Assembly (NCBI GenBank): GCA_018402385.1
Contig: JAGYJA010000011.1
Location: 248,001-312,000, forward strand
Origin: Flavobacteriaceae bacterium
GTDB taxonomy: Bacteria; Bacteroidota; Bacteroidia; Flavobacteriales; Flavobacteriaceae
Reading direction: 5' to 3'
DNA: 64,000 bases
Numbering within the stretch: position 1 is the first letter of the stretch; every line of letters begins with the position of its first letter. A model generated the notes under the pieces. That model worked only from the letters and a program-made list of their open reading frames with translations. It made no database searches and had not been told where the DNA came from. The position numbers and the translations under genes are program-made. This document shows positions 36,058-45,466 of this stretch, piece by piece.

Positions 36058-38525
36058 GTAGATTCTTTTTAGCCCTTCTATTTTTGTGTTTATTCCACAC
36101 ATCACACAGTCAAATAATAAATCCCATTAAATGGGAAACATCTTTAGAAAAAAGTGACAATGAAAATGTCACCTTGTTTTTTAAAGCTGTTTTAGAAGAG
36201 GGTTGGTATCTCTACTCGCAGGAGGGCTCTGGAGATGAAGGACCCATCCCCACTGAATTTGCATACCTCAATCTGGAAACAGGTGATTTTGAATTGATGG
36301 GCAATACAATGGAACCCGAAAAAGCTCCAATGTTTGACCCCATTTTTAAAATGGACATCAAAAAATTTGAAGGGGAAGTAATTTTTAGTCAAAACGTTAA
36401 AATTACAAATCCTTCATTAGCTCAAATCAAAGCAGAGGTTTATTACATGGTATGTGATGACGAGAAATGCTTGGCACCAGAGCTTTTAGAATTTACTTTT
36501 CCGTTAGAGGAAACCTCCAATCCGGAAAATGTAAATGACACACTGGGTCAACTATTTGAATCAGAAGAGTTTATAAACCCTGTGAGTTGGACAGGTCAAT
36601 TGGTAACCATTAATGATGATGTTTATACGTTTGTTTTTGATGCTGTGATTGATGAAGGTTGGTCGATTTATTCTCACAAAATGGACCCGGATTTGTTAGG
36701 GCCACTCCCCACCGAGGTTGTTTTTGATAATGAATCAGGTTTTGAAATTTTTAAAGAAATTAGCGAGAGCGGTTCAAATATTTTTTCCGGTTTTGACAAG
36801 TTGTTTGAGATGGAAACAATCAAACTCAGAGAAGATGGTCGTTTTGAAATTTCTGTAAAAGTGCTTGACAAAAGCAAACCCATTTCGGGTTTTCTTGAAT
36901 TCATGGCGTGTGATGATGAAAAATGTTTACCACCCACAGGGCTAGATTTTACTTTTAATCCTGAAACCGGGGAGTTTACTTTTGAAGGTGAGGGATTGAA
37001 AGCATCCTCAGATAGGGTAACCGGAGAAGGAACACCAGTTTACTTTGAATTTGATTACACTGATGCAACTTCAGATTGTTCAGGGACTTCTCAGGAGGAA
37101 GAAGATTCAAGTAATTTTTGGTGGGTATTTATAGCTGGATTTTTAGGAGGGCTTATTGCCTTGCTTACACCTTGTGTCTTTCCAATGATTCCGCTTACGG
37201 TAAGTTTCTTTACCAAAAGCAGTACAACCAAAGCAAAAGGACTTAAGAATGCGGTCATTTATGGGTTGTCTATCATAGTAATTTATGTAATTCTCGGTTT
37301 GTTAATCACAGGTTTATTTGGTGCAGATGCTTTGAATTTACTTTCAACAAATGCTTGGTTTAATATTGGTTTTGCAGTATTATTTATTGTTTTTGCCATT
37401 TCATTTTTTGGTTATTTTGAAATTACACTTCCCAGTAAATGGATAAGCCAAACTGACAAGGCTTCAGATCAGGGAGGTTTGGCCGGTATTTTCTTTATGG
37501 CATTTACCTTATCTCTGGTGTCGTTCTCCTGTACCGGTCCTATTATTGGAACCTTATTAGTGGAGACTGCTGTGGGTGGCGGGCCCACAATTTTAGGGAG
37601 AATTCCACTTGGTCCACTTGTTGGTATGTTTGGTTTTTCTTTAGCTTTGGCATTGCCATTTGCGCTTTTTGCTGCCTTCCCTGGATGGTTAAATTCTATG
37701 CCAAAATCGGGTGGCTGGATGAACAGTGTAAAAGTGACTTTAGGTTTTGTTGAAATTGCACTTGCATTAAAATTCTTATCGATTGCAGATATGACAATGG
37801 GGTGGAAAATTTTACCTTATGAATTGTTTCTAGTTCTATGGATTCTATGTGCATTAGGTATGTTATTATATTTTATGGGTTATTTAAAATTTCCTCACGA
37901 TTCACCCGTAAAAAAAATAACACCAGCAAGATGGGCACTTTCAATAAGTATGCTGGTTTTAATTGTTTATTTTTCAATGGGTTTCAAAGTAAGTGATCAG
38001 TCAAAGGGCTTTATAACGCCCAATCTCTTAAGCGGATTGGCACCACCGGCAGGTCATAGTTATATTTTTCCAAACTCTTGTCCTTTGAATTTAAACTGTT
38101 TTAAGGATTTTGATAAGGGAATGGAATATGCTAAAAGTTCAAACAAACCAGTATTGATTGATTTTACAGGACATGGTTGTGTAAATTGTAGAAGAATGGA
38201 GGACCAAGTGTGGAGTGATCCTGAAATATATAATCTGATAAATAACGAGTATGTTTTAATCTCCTTATATGTTGATGAAAGAGCAGCACTTGACGAGCCT
38301 TACACATCGGCTTTAAGTGGCAGACAAATGAGAAATGTGGGCAATAAATGGGCCGATTTTCAAGCGATACATTTCAATCGAAATTCCCAACCTTATTATG
38401 TGCTTTCATCTCCAGACGGAAAAATTTTAAATAGACCGGTAGCATATACGCCCGATAAAATTGCTTATAAAGGTTTTTTAAATTGTGGGTTGGAACGTTG
38501 GTCTTTAATCAAAAAAGCGCAATAG
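36054..38525 (+). CDS. dsbD: DsbD-type thiol:disulfide interchange protein with a duplicated N-terminal domain
   Basis: 823 aa. Signal peptide (to ~20), then two tandem DsbD-alpha-like domains (~20-150 and ~170-310), each ending in CDDEKC (MVCDDEKCLAP and MACDDEKCLPP). Eight or more TM helices follow (~355-680) with LTPCVFPMIPLTVSFF and VSFSCTGPIIGTLLV cysteines, then a C-terminal thioredoxin domain (GHGCVNCRRMED). It passes electrons from cytoplasmic thioredoxin to periplasmic partners. Longer than the E. coli protein because of the second N-terminal domain. Confidence 0.88.
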   Translation: MSRFFLALLFLCLFHTSHSQIINPIKWETSLEKSDNENVTLFFKAVLEEGWYLYSQEGSGDEGPIPTEFAYLNLETGDFELMGNTMEPEKAPMFDPIFKMDIKKFEGEVIFSQNVKITNPSLAQIKAEVYYMVCDDEKCLAPELLEFTFPLEETSNPENVNDTLGQLFESEEFINPVSWTGQLVTINDDVYTFVFDAVIDEGWSIYSHKMDPDLLGPLPTEVVFDNESGFEIFKEISESGSNIFSGFDKLFEMETIKLREDGRFEISVKVLDKSKPISGFLEFMACDDEKCLPPTGLDFTFNPETGEFTFEGEGLKASSDRVTGEGTPVYFEFDYTDATSDCSGTSQEEEDSSNFWWVFIAGFLGGLIALLTPCVFPMIPLTVSFFTKSSTTKAKGLKNAVIYGLSIIVIYVILGLLITGLFGADALNLLSTNAWFNIGFAVLFIVFAISFFGYFEITLPSKWISQTDKASDQGGLAGIFFMAFTLSLVSFSCTGPIIGTLLVETAVGGGPTILGRIPLGPLVGMFGFSLALALPFALFAAFPGWLNSMPKSGGWMNSVKVTLGFVEIALALKFLSIADMTMGWKILPYELFLVLWILCALGMLLYFMGYLKFPHDSPVKKITPARWALSISMLVLIVYFSMGFKVSDQSKGFITPNLLSGLAPPAGHSYIFPNSCPLNLNCFKDFDKGMEYAKSSNKPVLIDFTGHGCVNCRRMEDQVWSDPEIYNLINNEYVLISLYVDERAALDEPYTSALSGRQMRNVGNKWADFQAIHFNRNSQPYYVLSSPDGKILNRPVAYTPDKIAYKGFLNCGLERWSLIKKAQ

Positions 38526-38546
38526 AATCTTTCTATTGCGCTTTAT
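38514..38546 (+). terminator. Rho-independent terminator overlapping the dsbD stop codon
   Basis: A 14-bp stem AAAGCGCAATAGAA / TTCTATTGCGCTTT with a 3-base loop. The dsbD TAG lies in the left arm, so the last codons are part of the hairpin. Confidence 0.8.
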
Positions 38547-38743
38547 CTAAGCTTAGTAAAAATCTTAATTTATCTGGCAAAACTTAAAATTAAATCATCA
38601 TCCCCACAATAATTTAATTGTATTTAGTTTAGCCAATTTTACTAAATTGTATTGCCAAATATACTTTATTTCAAGAATAAATTCAATAAGTATATACACG
38701 TAGTTTTATTTAATCAGATGAAATAAAATTCATTTAAAAATTA

Positions 38744-38774
38744 ATTTGGTTATTTAATTTAACTTTAACCAAAT
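38744..38774. repeat. Inverted repeat ATTTGGTTA / TAACCAAAT upstream of the subtilase gene
   Basis: The 313-base gap 38526-38838 is very AT-rich and has no gene. After the dsbD terminator, the one notable structure is this perfect 9-bp inverted repeat (38744-38752 and 38766-38774), 65 bases before the subtilase ATG. It may be an operator or a leader hairpin. No good TTG/TANNTTTG pair is visible. Confidence 0.35.
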
Positions 38775-38838
38775 GTTATAATTAATTTAAATTTATTAAA
38801 TTAGCAAAAAAAATTGTAATTCACTTAATTTTAAAATC

Positions 38839-40770
38839 ATGAAATTTTTTACAAAAAGCATTTTATGCCTTCTTGCATTTGTATTCTCTTTTAATGCAAA
38901 TGCTCAAACCCCAGAAGAGCGTGAACAAATCAAATCAAATTATGATTTGAACTATTTAAACCAACTACGTGTCCAGATAGAAGAAGATTATCAAACTCAA
39001 AGACAAAGAGCGTTAGAGCAAGCAACTATTAACGGTTGGTTAGAGACATACGAGTTTGAAGATGCAGGAGTTGGTTTTCTAATAGATGTTATTGATGGTC
39101 AGCCAATTTATTATGAGACAATGAATAGAAATGCTGGAGTTACTGCTAGAGTTGACCGTATTCATTCTGGAGGTAGTGCCGGTTTAGATGTTAATGGTGA
39201 GAATATGCTTGTTGGAGTTTGGGACGGTGGTCTTATTAGGGAGACTCATCAACTTTTTGAAGGACGTGCTACCCATATCGACACAGATAATCAATTGAGC
39301 TCACATGCAACTCACGTTACAGGGACTATCATAGGTTCCGGTTCTCAAGATTTCTTAAACGGAAATGCAAAAGGCATGGCCCCACTAGCTGAATCTTTAA
39401 ATTATTCATTTAGAGTGGGTAGTGACGCAGCTGAAGTACTTGCCGCAATAGCTAACCATGGATTATTAGTGTCCAATCATTCCTATGGTGTGCCACCAGA
39501 CGGAGGTTCTGGTCCTGCTCTTCCGGTTCATCTTTTAGGAAAATATTCAGGACCATCCAGGGTTTGGGATCAAATTCAATTTGGTGCTCCTTATTATTTG
39601 CCTGTTTGGGCTGCTGGAAATGCCAGAAACACACAGCACAATAATCTTGATGATGGAGGTTATGATATTTTAACTAATCAAGCCGTTTCTAAAAACAATC
39701 TAGTTGTAGCTGCGTCATTTCAAGTGATAAGTTATACAGGACCAGGTAGTGTAAACATGTCTAGTTTTAGTAGTTGGGGTCCTACTGATGATGGAAGAAT
39801 AAAGCCAGATATTACAGCAAAGGGAGTTAATACTTTTTCTTCGGTAGCAACAAATAATTCAAGTTATTCTGGTTTTTCTGGTACATCTATGGCCTCCCCC
39901 AGTGTTGCAGGTGCAATTTTACTACTACAACAACATTACAGGGATTTGAATTCTGAATATATGAGAGCATCCTCTCTGAGAGGATTAGTTTTACATACAG
40001 CAGATGAAGCTGGAGTAGCGCCTGGTCCAGATTTTCGTTTTGGATGGGGATTGATCAATGCTGAAAGAGCTGCAGAAGTCATCACAAACGATGGAAATAC
40101 TTCTCTAATACTGGAATACCCTCTTCAAGATGGAGAAAATGTTGAAATTACTGGAACAGCTATTCCCGGAGAACCTTTAGTGGCTTCTATAACTTGGTTA
40201 GACAAACAAGGAAATATAACCGGAGGACAAATTGAGGATGATGAAACTTCTATGCTTATCAATGATTTGGATTTGAGAGTTTTTGATGAAAACGATGATA
40301 TGCATATGCCTTGGATTATTGAATTTGACCATGCAGACCCTGCTTCTTATGCTACCCCTGCAACTAGAGGAGATAACACAAAGGATAACATTGAAAAAAT
40401 AGAAATTGATGATGCAACAGGAGAATATACCATAGTAGTTTCTCATAAAGGAAATCTTGATGGAGGAGAACAAATGGTTTCAATAATATTATCAGGTCTT
40501 GAGAATATCGATGCACCATTAAGCAATCCTTCCAATGAATTTTTTAGAACATCTATATTTCCCAACCCTGCAAATAACGAGCTAAATGTTCAGGCCCTTA
40601 GCCAAATTTCTGAGGTAGAAATCATTAATCTATTAGGACAGACAATTGGAACATATCAAGTGAATGCAAATTCAACTAAACTTGATATTGCAAATCTTAA
40701 AACAGGAACTTACTTTTTAAGAGTGACTATAGACAACGCTTCAAAAGTTTACAAGTTTATAAAAAGATAA
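38839..40770 (+). CDS. Secreted subtilisin-family (S8) serine protease with T9SS sorting domain
   Basis: 643 aa. Signal peptide (MKFFTKSILCLLAFVFSFNANAQ). Peptidase S8 domain ~100-415 with the triad Asp129 (VGVWDGG), His156 (SSHATHVTGT) and Ser350 (FSGTSMASPSVAG); a P-domain-like beta region follows at ~425-560. Residues ~570-643 form a T9SS type A domain (SIFPNPANNELNV ... KVYKFIKR). Extracellular protein degradation. Single gene with its own terminator. Confidence 0.92.
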   Translation: MKFFTKSILCLLAFVFSFNANAQTPEEREQIKSNYDLNYLNQLRVQIEEDYQTQRQRALEQATINGWLETYEFEDAGVGFLIDVIDGQPIYYETMNRNAGVTARVDRIHSGGSAGLDVNGENMLVGVWDGGLIRETHQLFEGRATHIDTDNQLSSHATHVTGTIIGSGSQDFLNGNAKGMAPLAESLNYSFRVGSDAAEVLAAIANHGLLVSNHSYGVPPDGGSGPALPVHLLGKYSGPSRVWDQIQFGAPYYLPVWAAGNARNTQHNNLDDGGYDILTNQAVSKNNLVVAASFQVISYTGPGSVNMSSFSSWGPTDDGRIKPDITAKGVNTFSSVATNNSSYSGFSGTSMASPSVAGAILLLQQHYRDLNSEYMRASSLRGLVLHTADEAGVAPGPDFRFGWGLINAERAAEVITNDGNTSLILEYPLQDGENVEITGTAIPGEPLVASITWLDKQGNITGGQIEDDETSMLINDLDLRVFDENDDMHMPWIIEFDHADPASYATPATRGDNTKDNIEKIEIDDATGEYTIVVSHKGNLDGGEQMVSIILSGLENIDAPLSNPSNEFFRTSIFPNPANNELNVQALSQISEVEIINLLGQTIGTYQVNANSTKLDIANLKTGTYFLRVTIDNASKVYKFIKR

Positions 40771-40793
40771 ACTCAACAATTTTTATTAAATTT

Positions 40794-40826
40794 AAACCTC
40801 CCCATTAATTTGAGGAGGTTTTTTTA
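40794..40826 (+). terminator. Rho-independent terminator of the subtilase gene
   Basis: AAACCTCC / GGAGGTTT stem (40794-40801 and 40814-40821) followed by T7. Confidence 0.8.
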
Positions 40827-40871
40827 TGGAGACCTCCTTGACGATTCATCATATTAACTAAAATTATTTTT

Positions 40872-42416
40872 ATGCTTGCAAAAGTTTATGGGAGTGCTTT
40901 TTTTGGCGTTGAAGCAACAACAATAACAATTGAAGTAAATGTCGCCGGTAAAGGAGTGGGATACCACCTTGTGGGACTTCCTGATAACGCTATACGCGAA
41001 AGCAACCACAGGATCGCCGCCGCCCTTCAAAATAATGGTTTCAAAATTCCGGGAAAGAAAATTACGCTCAATATGGCTCCGGCAGATTTAAGAAAAGAAG
41101 GCTCTGCTTATGATTTACCCTTGGCTATTGGCATTCTCGCTGCTACAGAACAAATTCAATTAAAAAATAATCCCGAAGACTTTATCATAATGGGAGAACT
41201 CTCACTTGATGGAAATTTACAATCAATCAGAGGTGCTTTACCAATAGCCTTTAAAGCCAGAGAGGAAGGGTTTAAAGGGTTTATTCTTCCAAAAATAAAT
41301 GCGAAAGAAGCTGCCATTGTGGAAGGACTCGAAGTTTTTGGTGTGGACTCCATCTCTGAAGTGATTGACTTTTTTGATAAAGGCAGCCCTTTGGAACAAA
41401 CCATCGTTGATATCAAAGCCGAGTTTTATGAACATTTAAACCACCCGGAGTTCGACTTTTCTGATGTGAAAGGACAAGAATCTATCAAGCGCTCCATGGA
41501 GATTGCTGCAGCTGGAGGCCATAACATTATTCTAATTGGTCCACCGGGTTCAGGGAAAACCATGTTGGCCAAACGATTGCCATCTATCCTGCCACCTATG
41601 ACATTAGATGAAGCCTTGGAAACAACAAAAATTCACAGTGTTGCAGGCCGCACAAAAGAACATTCAGGAATTATGACTCAACGACCCTTTCGAAGCCCCC
41701 ACCACACGATAAGCGACGTGGCTTTAGTCGGCGGTGGTGCTTATCCGCAGCCCGGTGAAATATCTCTTTCTCATAATGGTGTCCTTTTTCTCGATGAACT
41801 TCCGGAATTTAAAAGAGGTGTTCTTGAGGTGATGCGGCAACCATTAGAAGACCGGGAAGTGACGATTTCCAGAGCAAAATTTACAGTTACTTACCCAAGT
41901 AGTTTTATGCTTGTAGCAAGTATGAACCCCAGCCCCGGTGGATATTTTAATGATCCGGATGCACCGGTAACTTCCTCTCCGGCTGAAATGCAACGCTACC
42001 TCAGTAAAATTTCTGGGCCCTTATTGGACCGCATTGATATTCATATTGAAGTCAATCCGGTGCCTTTTGAAAAGCTCAGTGAAGAACGAAAAGGAGAGAG
42101 CAGTGTCATCATAAGAGAGCGTGTCTCAAAGGCAAGAGATGTGCAGACAAAACGTTTTCAGGAATATGAAAGCATTCATTATAATGCTCAAATGGGTGTG
42201 AAACAAATCAGGGAATTTTGCAAATTGGACGAAGCATCACTTTCCTTATTAAAAACAGCAATGGAACGATTAAACCTTTCGGCAAGAGCTTATGACAGAA
42301 TTTTAAAAGTAGCCCGCACCATTGCCGATCTGGAAGAGAGTCCACAAATTAATGGAAACCACATTTCTGAAGCTATTCAATACCGAAGTCTCGACCGCGA
42401 TGGCTGGTTTGGTTAA
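40872..42416 (+). CDS. YifB/ComM family Mg-chelatase-like AAA ATPase
   Basis: 514 aa. N-terminal Lon-protease-like fold (VGLPDNAIRESNHRI, MAPADLRKEGSAYDLPLAIG), AAA core with Walker A GPPGSGKTMLAKR and Walker B-type VLFLDELPEF, then a C-terminal Mg-chelatase domain (RLNLSARAYDRILKVARTIADL). Homologues of ComM are helicases that aid branch migration during natural transformation; the role here is inferred. Intact. Confidence 0.9.
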   Translation: MLAKVYGSAFFGVEATTITIEVNVAGKGVGYHLVGLPDNAIRESNHRIAAALQNNGFKIPGKKITLNMAPADLRKEGSAYDLPLAIGILAATEQIQLKNNPEDFIIMGELSLDGNLQSIRGALPIAFKAREEGFKGFILPKINAKEAAIVEGLEVFGVDSISEVIDFFDKGSPLEQTIVDIKAEFYEHLNHPEFDFSDVKGQESIKRSMEIAAAGGHNIILIGPPGSGKTMLAKRLPSILPPMTLDEALETTKIHSVAGRTKEHSGIMTQRPFRSPHHTISDVALVGGGAYPQPGEISLSHNGVLFLDELPEFKRGVLEVMRQPLEDREVTISRAKFTVTYPSSFMLVASMNPSPGGYFNDPDAPVTSSPAEMQRYLSKISGPLLDRIDIHIEVNPVPFEKLSEERKGESSVIIRERVSKARDVQTKRFQEYESIHYNAQMGVKQIREFCKLDEASLSLLKTAMERLNLSARAYDRILKVARTIADLEESPQINGNHISEAIQYRSLDRDGWFG

Positions 42417-42488
42417 TCGTTAAAGTGGTATTAAAAAATTTTAGAATTCACATTTTAGATTATATTTAGGCTACACTTAAAAACAGTT

Positions 42489-44030
42489 ATGGAAATTTTA
42501 GACCAGTCACCAAAAATTGAACTTAGAAACCTCTTGGTTTCAGATTATATCGAATTGAAAAAATCGATGATTGAGTCTTACAACGGTATGCCTGAAGATT
42601 ACTGGACCGAAAAAGAAATTAAAAGTTTACTCAAAAAGTTTCCGCAAGGCCAGTTGTGTATAGAAATTGATGAACGCATTGTGGGTTGTGCTCTTAGCAT
42701 TATAGTTCAATCTTCAAAATATGATGATGATCACTCATATACTGAAATTACAGGTAATTTTACATTCAACACCCATTCTGAAAACGGGGACGTTTTATAT
42801 GGCATTGACGTGTTCATTCACCCCGAGTTTAGAGGTTTGAGGCTGGGAAGGCGATTGTATGAAGCACGCAAAGAGCTTTGTGAGCAACTCAATTTGCGCT
42901 CCATTGTTTTTGGTGGAAGAATCCCTAATTATAGTAAATATGCAAAAGAGCTTACGCCCAAACAGTATATCGAGAAAGTGAAACGCAAAGAAGTAGAAGA
43001 CCCTGTTTTGCTTTTTCAGTTGGCCAATGATTTTCACGTTAGAAAGGTTTTAAAAGGCTATCTCGATGGAGACAAAGAGTCCATGGATTATGCCGTCTTG
43101 ATGGAATGGATCAACATCTACTATGTAAAATCAGACAAAATTTTAGATTCTCAAAAAAAGGTTGTTAGATTGGGGCTTGTACAATGGCAAATGCGATTGT
43201 TTAGAGATTTTGATGCCGTGGTGAATCAAATAGAATTTTTTGTGGATGCCATTTCAGATTATCAAAGTGATTTTGTTCTGTTTCCTGAGTTTTTCAATGC
43301 GCCCTTAATGGCAGATTTCAATAATTTAAAAGAATCTGAAGCCATTAGAAAATTATCTGAATATACAGAGCCCCTCCTGGAAAAATTTAGGGAAATGGCT
43401 ATTTCATACAATATCAATATCATCACCGGGAGTATGCCTTTTAAGGAAAATGACCATCTCTACAATGTGGGCTTTGTTTGCCGAAGAGACGGAAGTTATG
43501 AACGCTATGAAAAACTCCATATCACTCCTGCAGAGGAATCTGCCTGGGGTATCAAGGGTGGAAACAAAATCAAAGCCATCGATACAGATTGTGGAAAAAT
43601 TGGTGTTCTTATTTGTTATGATGTAGAGTTTCCTGAAATTCCAAGATTGCTTGCAGATGAAGGAATGAATATTTTATTTGTACCTTTTATGACAGACACT
43701 CAAAATGGATATGAACGCGTGCGCAATTGTGCCAAAGCACGTGCTATTGAAAATGAGTGTTATGTCGCTATCGCAGGAAATGTGGGCAATCTGCCCAAAG
43801 TAAACAACATGGATATTCAATATGCCCAAAGTGCTGTGTTCACACCTTCAGACTTTGCTTTTCCGGTAAACGGAATCAAAGCAGAAGCCACACCAAATAC
43901 GGAGAGTACTCTTATTGCCGATGTTGATATGGACCTCTTAAAAGAGTTACACAACTTTGGAAGTGTGAGAAACTTAAAAGACAGAAGAAAGGATTTGTAT
44001 TCTTTGGTAAAACGAAAAGCGGCTAAATAA
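42489..44030 (+). CDS. GNAT acetyltransferase - nitrilase-type hydrolase fusion
   Basis: 513 aa. Residues ~10-190 are a GNAT domain (IDVFIHPEFRGLRLGRRLYEAR). Residues ~225-505 are a carbon-nitrogen hydrolase with the Glu-Lys-Cys triad in FPEFFNAPL, YEKLHITPAE and VLICYDVEFPE. The fusion recurs in many bacteria, but its substrate is not established; a coupled acetylation/amide hydrolysis is plausible. Separated by 6 bases from the convergent aldehyde dehydrogenase gene. Confidence 0.88.
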   Translation: MEILDQSPKIELRNLLVSDYIELKKSMIESYNGMPEDYWTEKEIKSLLKKFPQGQLCIEIDERIVGCALSIIVQSSKYDDDHSYTEITGNFTFNTHSENGDVLYGIDVFIHPEFRGLRLGRRLYEARKELCEQLNLRSIVFGGRIPNYSKYAKELTPKQYIEKVKRKEVEDPVLLFQLANDFHVRKVLKGYLDGDKESMDYAVLMEWINIYYVKSDKILDSQKKVVRLGLVQWQMRLFRDFDAVVNQIEFFVDAISDYQSDFVLFPEFFNAPLMADFNNLKESEAIRKLSEYTEPLLEKFREMAISYNINIITGSMPFKENDHLYNVGFVCRRDGSYERYEKLHITPAEESAWGIKGGNKIKAIDTDCGKIGVLICYDVEFPEIPRLLADEGMNILFVPFMTDTQNGYERVRNCAKARAIENECYVAIAGNVGNLPKVNNMDIQYAQSAVFTPSDFAFPVNGIKAEATPNTESTLIADVDMDLLKELHNFGSVRNLKDRRKDLYSLVKRKAAK

Positions 44031-44036
44031 AGCCAA

Positions 44037-45404
44037 TTAGAAAAACCTCTTAAGCCACCTAATTTTATTCTTATAAGGTGCATATCTCAAAGGAATATCC
44101 AGCCAGTTGGCCCTTTTTGTGATGGATTTTTTATGTGAAAAAGTATCAAAGGTGTACTTGCCATGATACCCACCCATACCACTGTTGCCCACACCACCAA
44201 AGGGAAGCTTTTCATTAATAAAATGCACTAAAGTGTCATTAATAGTACCACCACCAAAGGAATATTTTTGAATCATTTTTTCAGCAAACTTTTTTCTTGT
44301 ACTAAAAATATAAACAGATAGAGGATTTGGGAATTTTTTCAGAACCAGGTCGATATCATTTTCTGTTTGGTAAACCAAAACCGGCAACAGAGGTCCGAAT
44401 ATTTCATCCTGCATAATTTTACTATTCAAAGAAGGGTTTACAATTACTGTGGGTGAAATATAGTGATCATCAGGATCCATCTCACCTCCAATTACAATTT
44501 TCTCCTGGTCTATTAATGAAAGCAATCTGTTGTATTCCTTTTGATTAATTATTCGGGCAAAATCTTTAGATGACTTAGGGTTGATCCCATAAAAGCGAGT
44601 AATTTCATCTTTAAGTGCCGTTATAAATGTGTTTTTGATTTTTTCGTGAACCAGCACATAATCTGGAGCTATACAGGTTTGACCGGCGTTGATGAATTTC
44701 CCAAAAACTATGCGCTTTGCAGCCAATTTTACTTTTGCAGTTTCATCAACAATGGTGGGGTTTTTACCGCCCAATTCAAGTGTGCAGGGTGTGAGGTGTT
44801 CAGCAATAGCTCTGGCAACGATGCGACCCACAGGAACGCTTCCGGTAAAAAAAACATAATCCCATTTGTGGTAAAGCAATTCTTGAGAAACAGCAACATC
44901 TCCTTGAACAAGAGCTACATGATTTTTTAGAAAAACGCTATTGATAATTTCTTCCAACAATTGAGCAGTATGAGGTGCATGCTCACTGGGCTTAATTACA
45001 GCAGTATTCCCGGCAGCAATAGCCCCTATCAATGGGGAGATGACCAATTGAAATGGATAATTCCAAGGTGCGATGATAAGAACAGTGCCATAAGGTTGGG
45101 AATAAATCCAATCGCTAGAGGGATAATTTAAAAGGGAAGCCGGTACACGTTTTGGTTTTGACCAATGTTTAATATTTTTGATAGCCAGTTTAAGTTCTTT
45201 GATAACAATAGCCGTCTCTGTAGCAACACTTTCAAATTTTGGTTTCTTAAAATCCTTGTAAAGAGCCTCACAAATTTTATCCTCTTTTCTTTGAATGGTT
45301 TGTAATAGTTTTTTTAACACCTGTTTTCTGAAGTCAACATTTTTTGTTTTTCCGGTTTGGAAAAAATCGTGCTGGCTTTTCAGTAGTTCAGGAATTTGAT
45401 ACAC
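44037..45404 (-). CDS. Aldehyde dehydrogenase (class-3-like)
   Basis: 455 aa. Catalytic Glu in LELGGKNPTIV, catalytic Cys in INAGQTCIAPDYVLV, cofactor segment IIAPWNYPFQLVISPL and C-terminal PFGGVGNSGMGGYHGKYTFDTFSH. The short length and lack of an extended N-terminus resemble class 3 / fatty aldehyde NAD(P)-dependent enzymes. Transcribed alone. Confidence 0.9.
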   Translation of the reverse strand: MYQIPELLKSQHDFFQTGKTKNVDFRKQVLKKLLQTIQRKEDKICEALYKDFKKPKFESVATETAIVIKELKLAIKNIKHWSKPKRVPASLLNYPSSDWIYSQPYGTVLIIAPWNYPFQLVISPLIGAIAAGNTAVIKPSEHAPHTAQLLEEIINSVFLKNHVALVQGDVAVSQELLYHKWDYVFFTGSVPVGRIVARAIAEHLTPCTLELGGKNPTIVDETAKVKLAAKRIVFGKFINAGQTCIAPDYVLVHEKIKNTFITALKDEITRFYGINPKSSKDFARIINQKEYNRLLSLIDQEKIVIGGEMDPDDHYISPTVIVNPSLNSKIMQDEIFGPLLPVLVYQTENDIDLVLKKFPNPLSVYIFSTRKKFAEKMIQKYSFGGGTINDTLVHFINEKLPFGGVGNSGMGGYHGKYTFDTFSHKKSITKRANWLDIPLRYAPYKNKIRWLKRFF

Positions 45405-45466
45405 CTTTTCTGTTTTTAGATTTGCATTCTTTTGCTTAGCTTTAGCTAAAATAAGAAATTAAAAAA

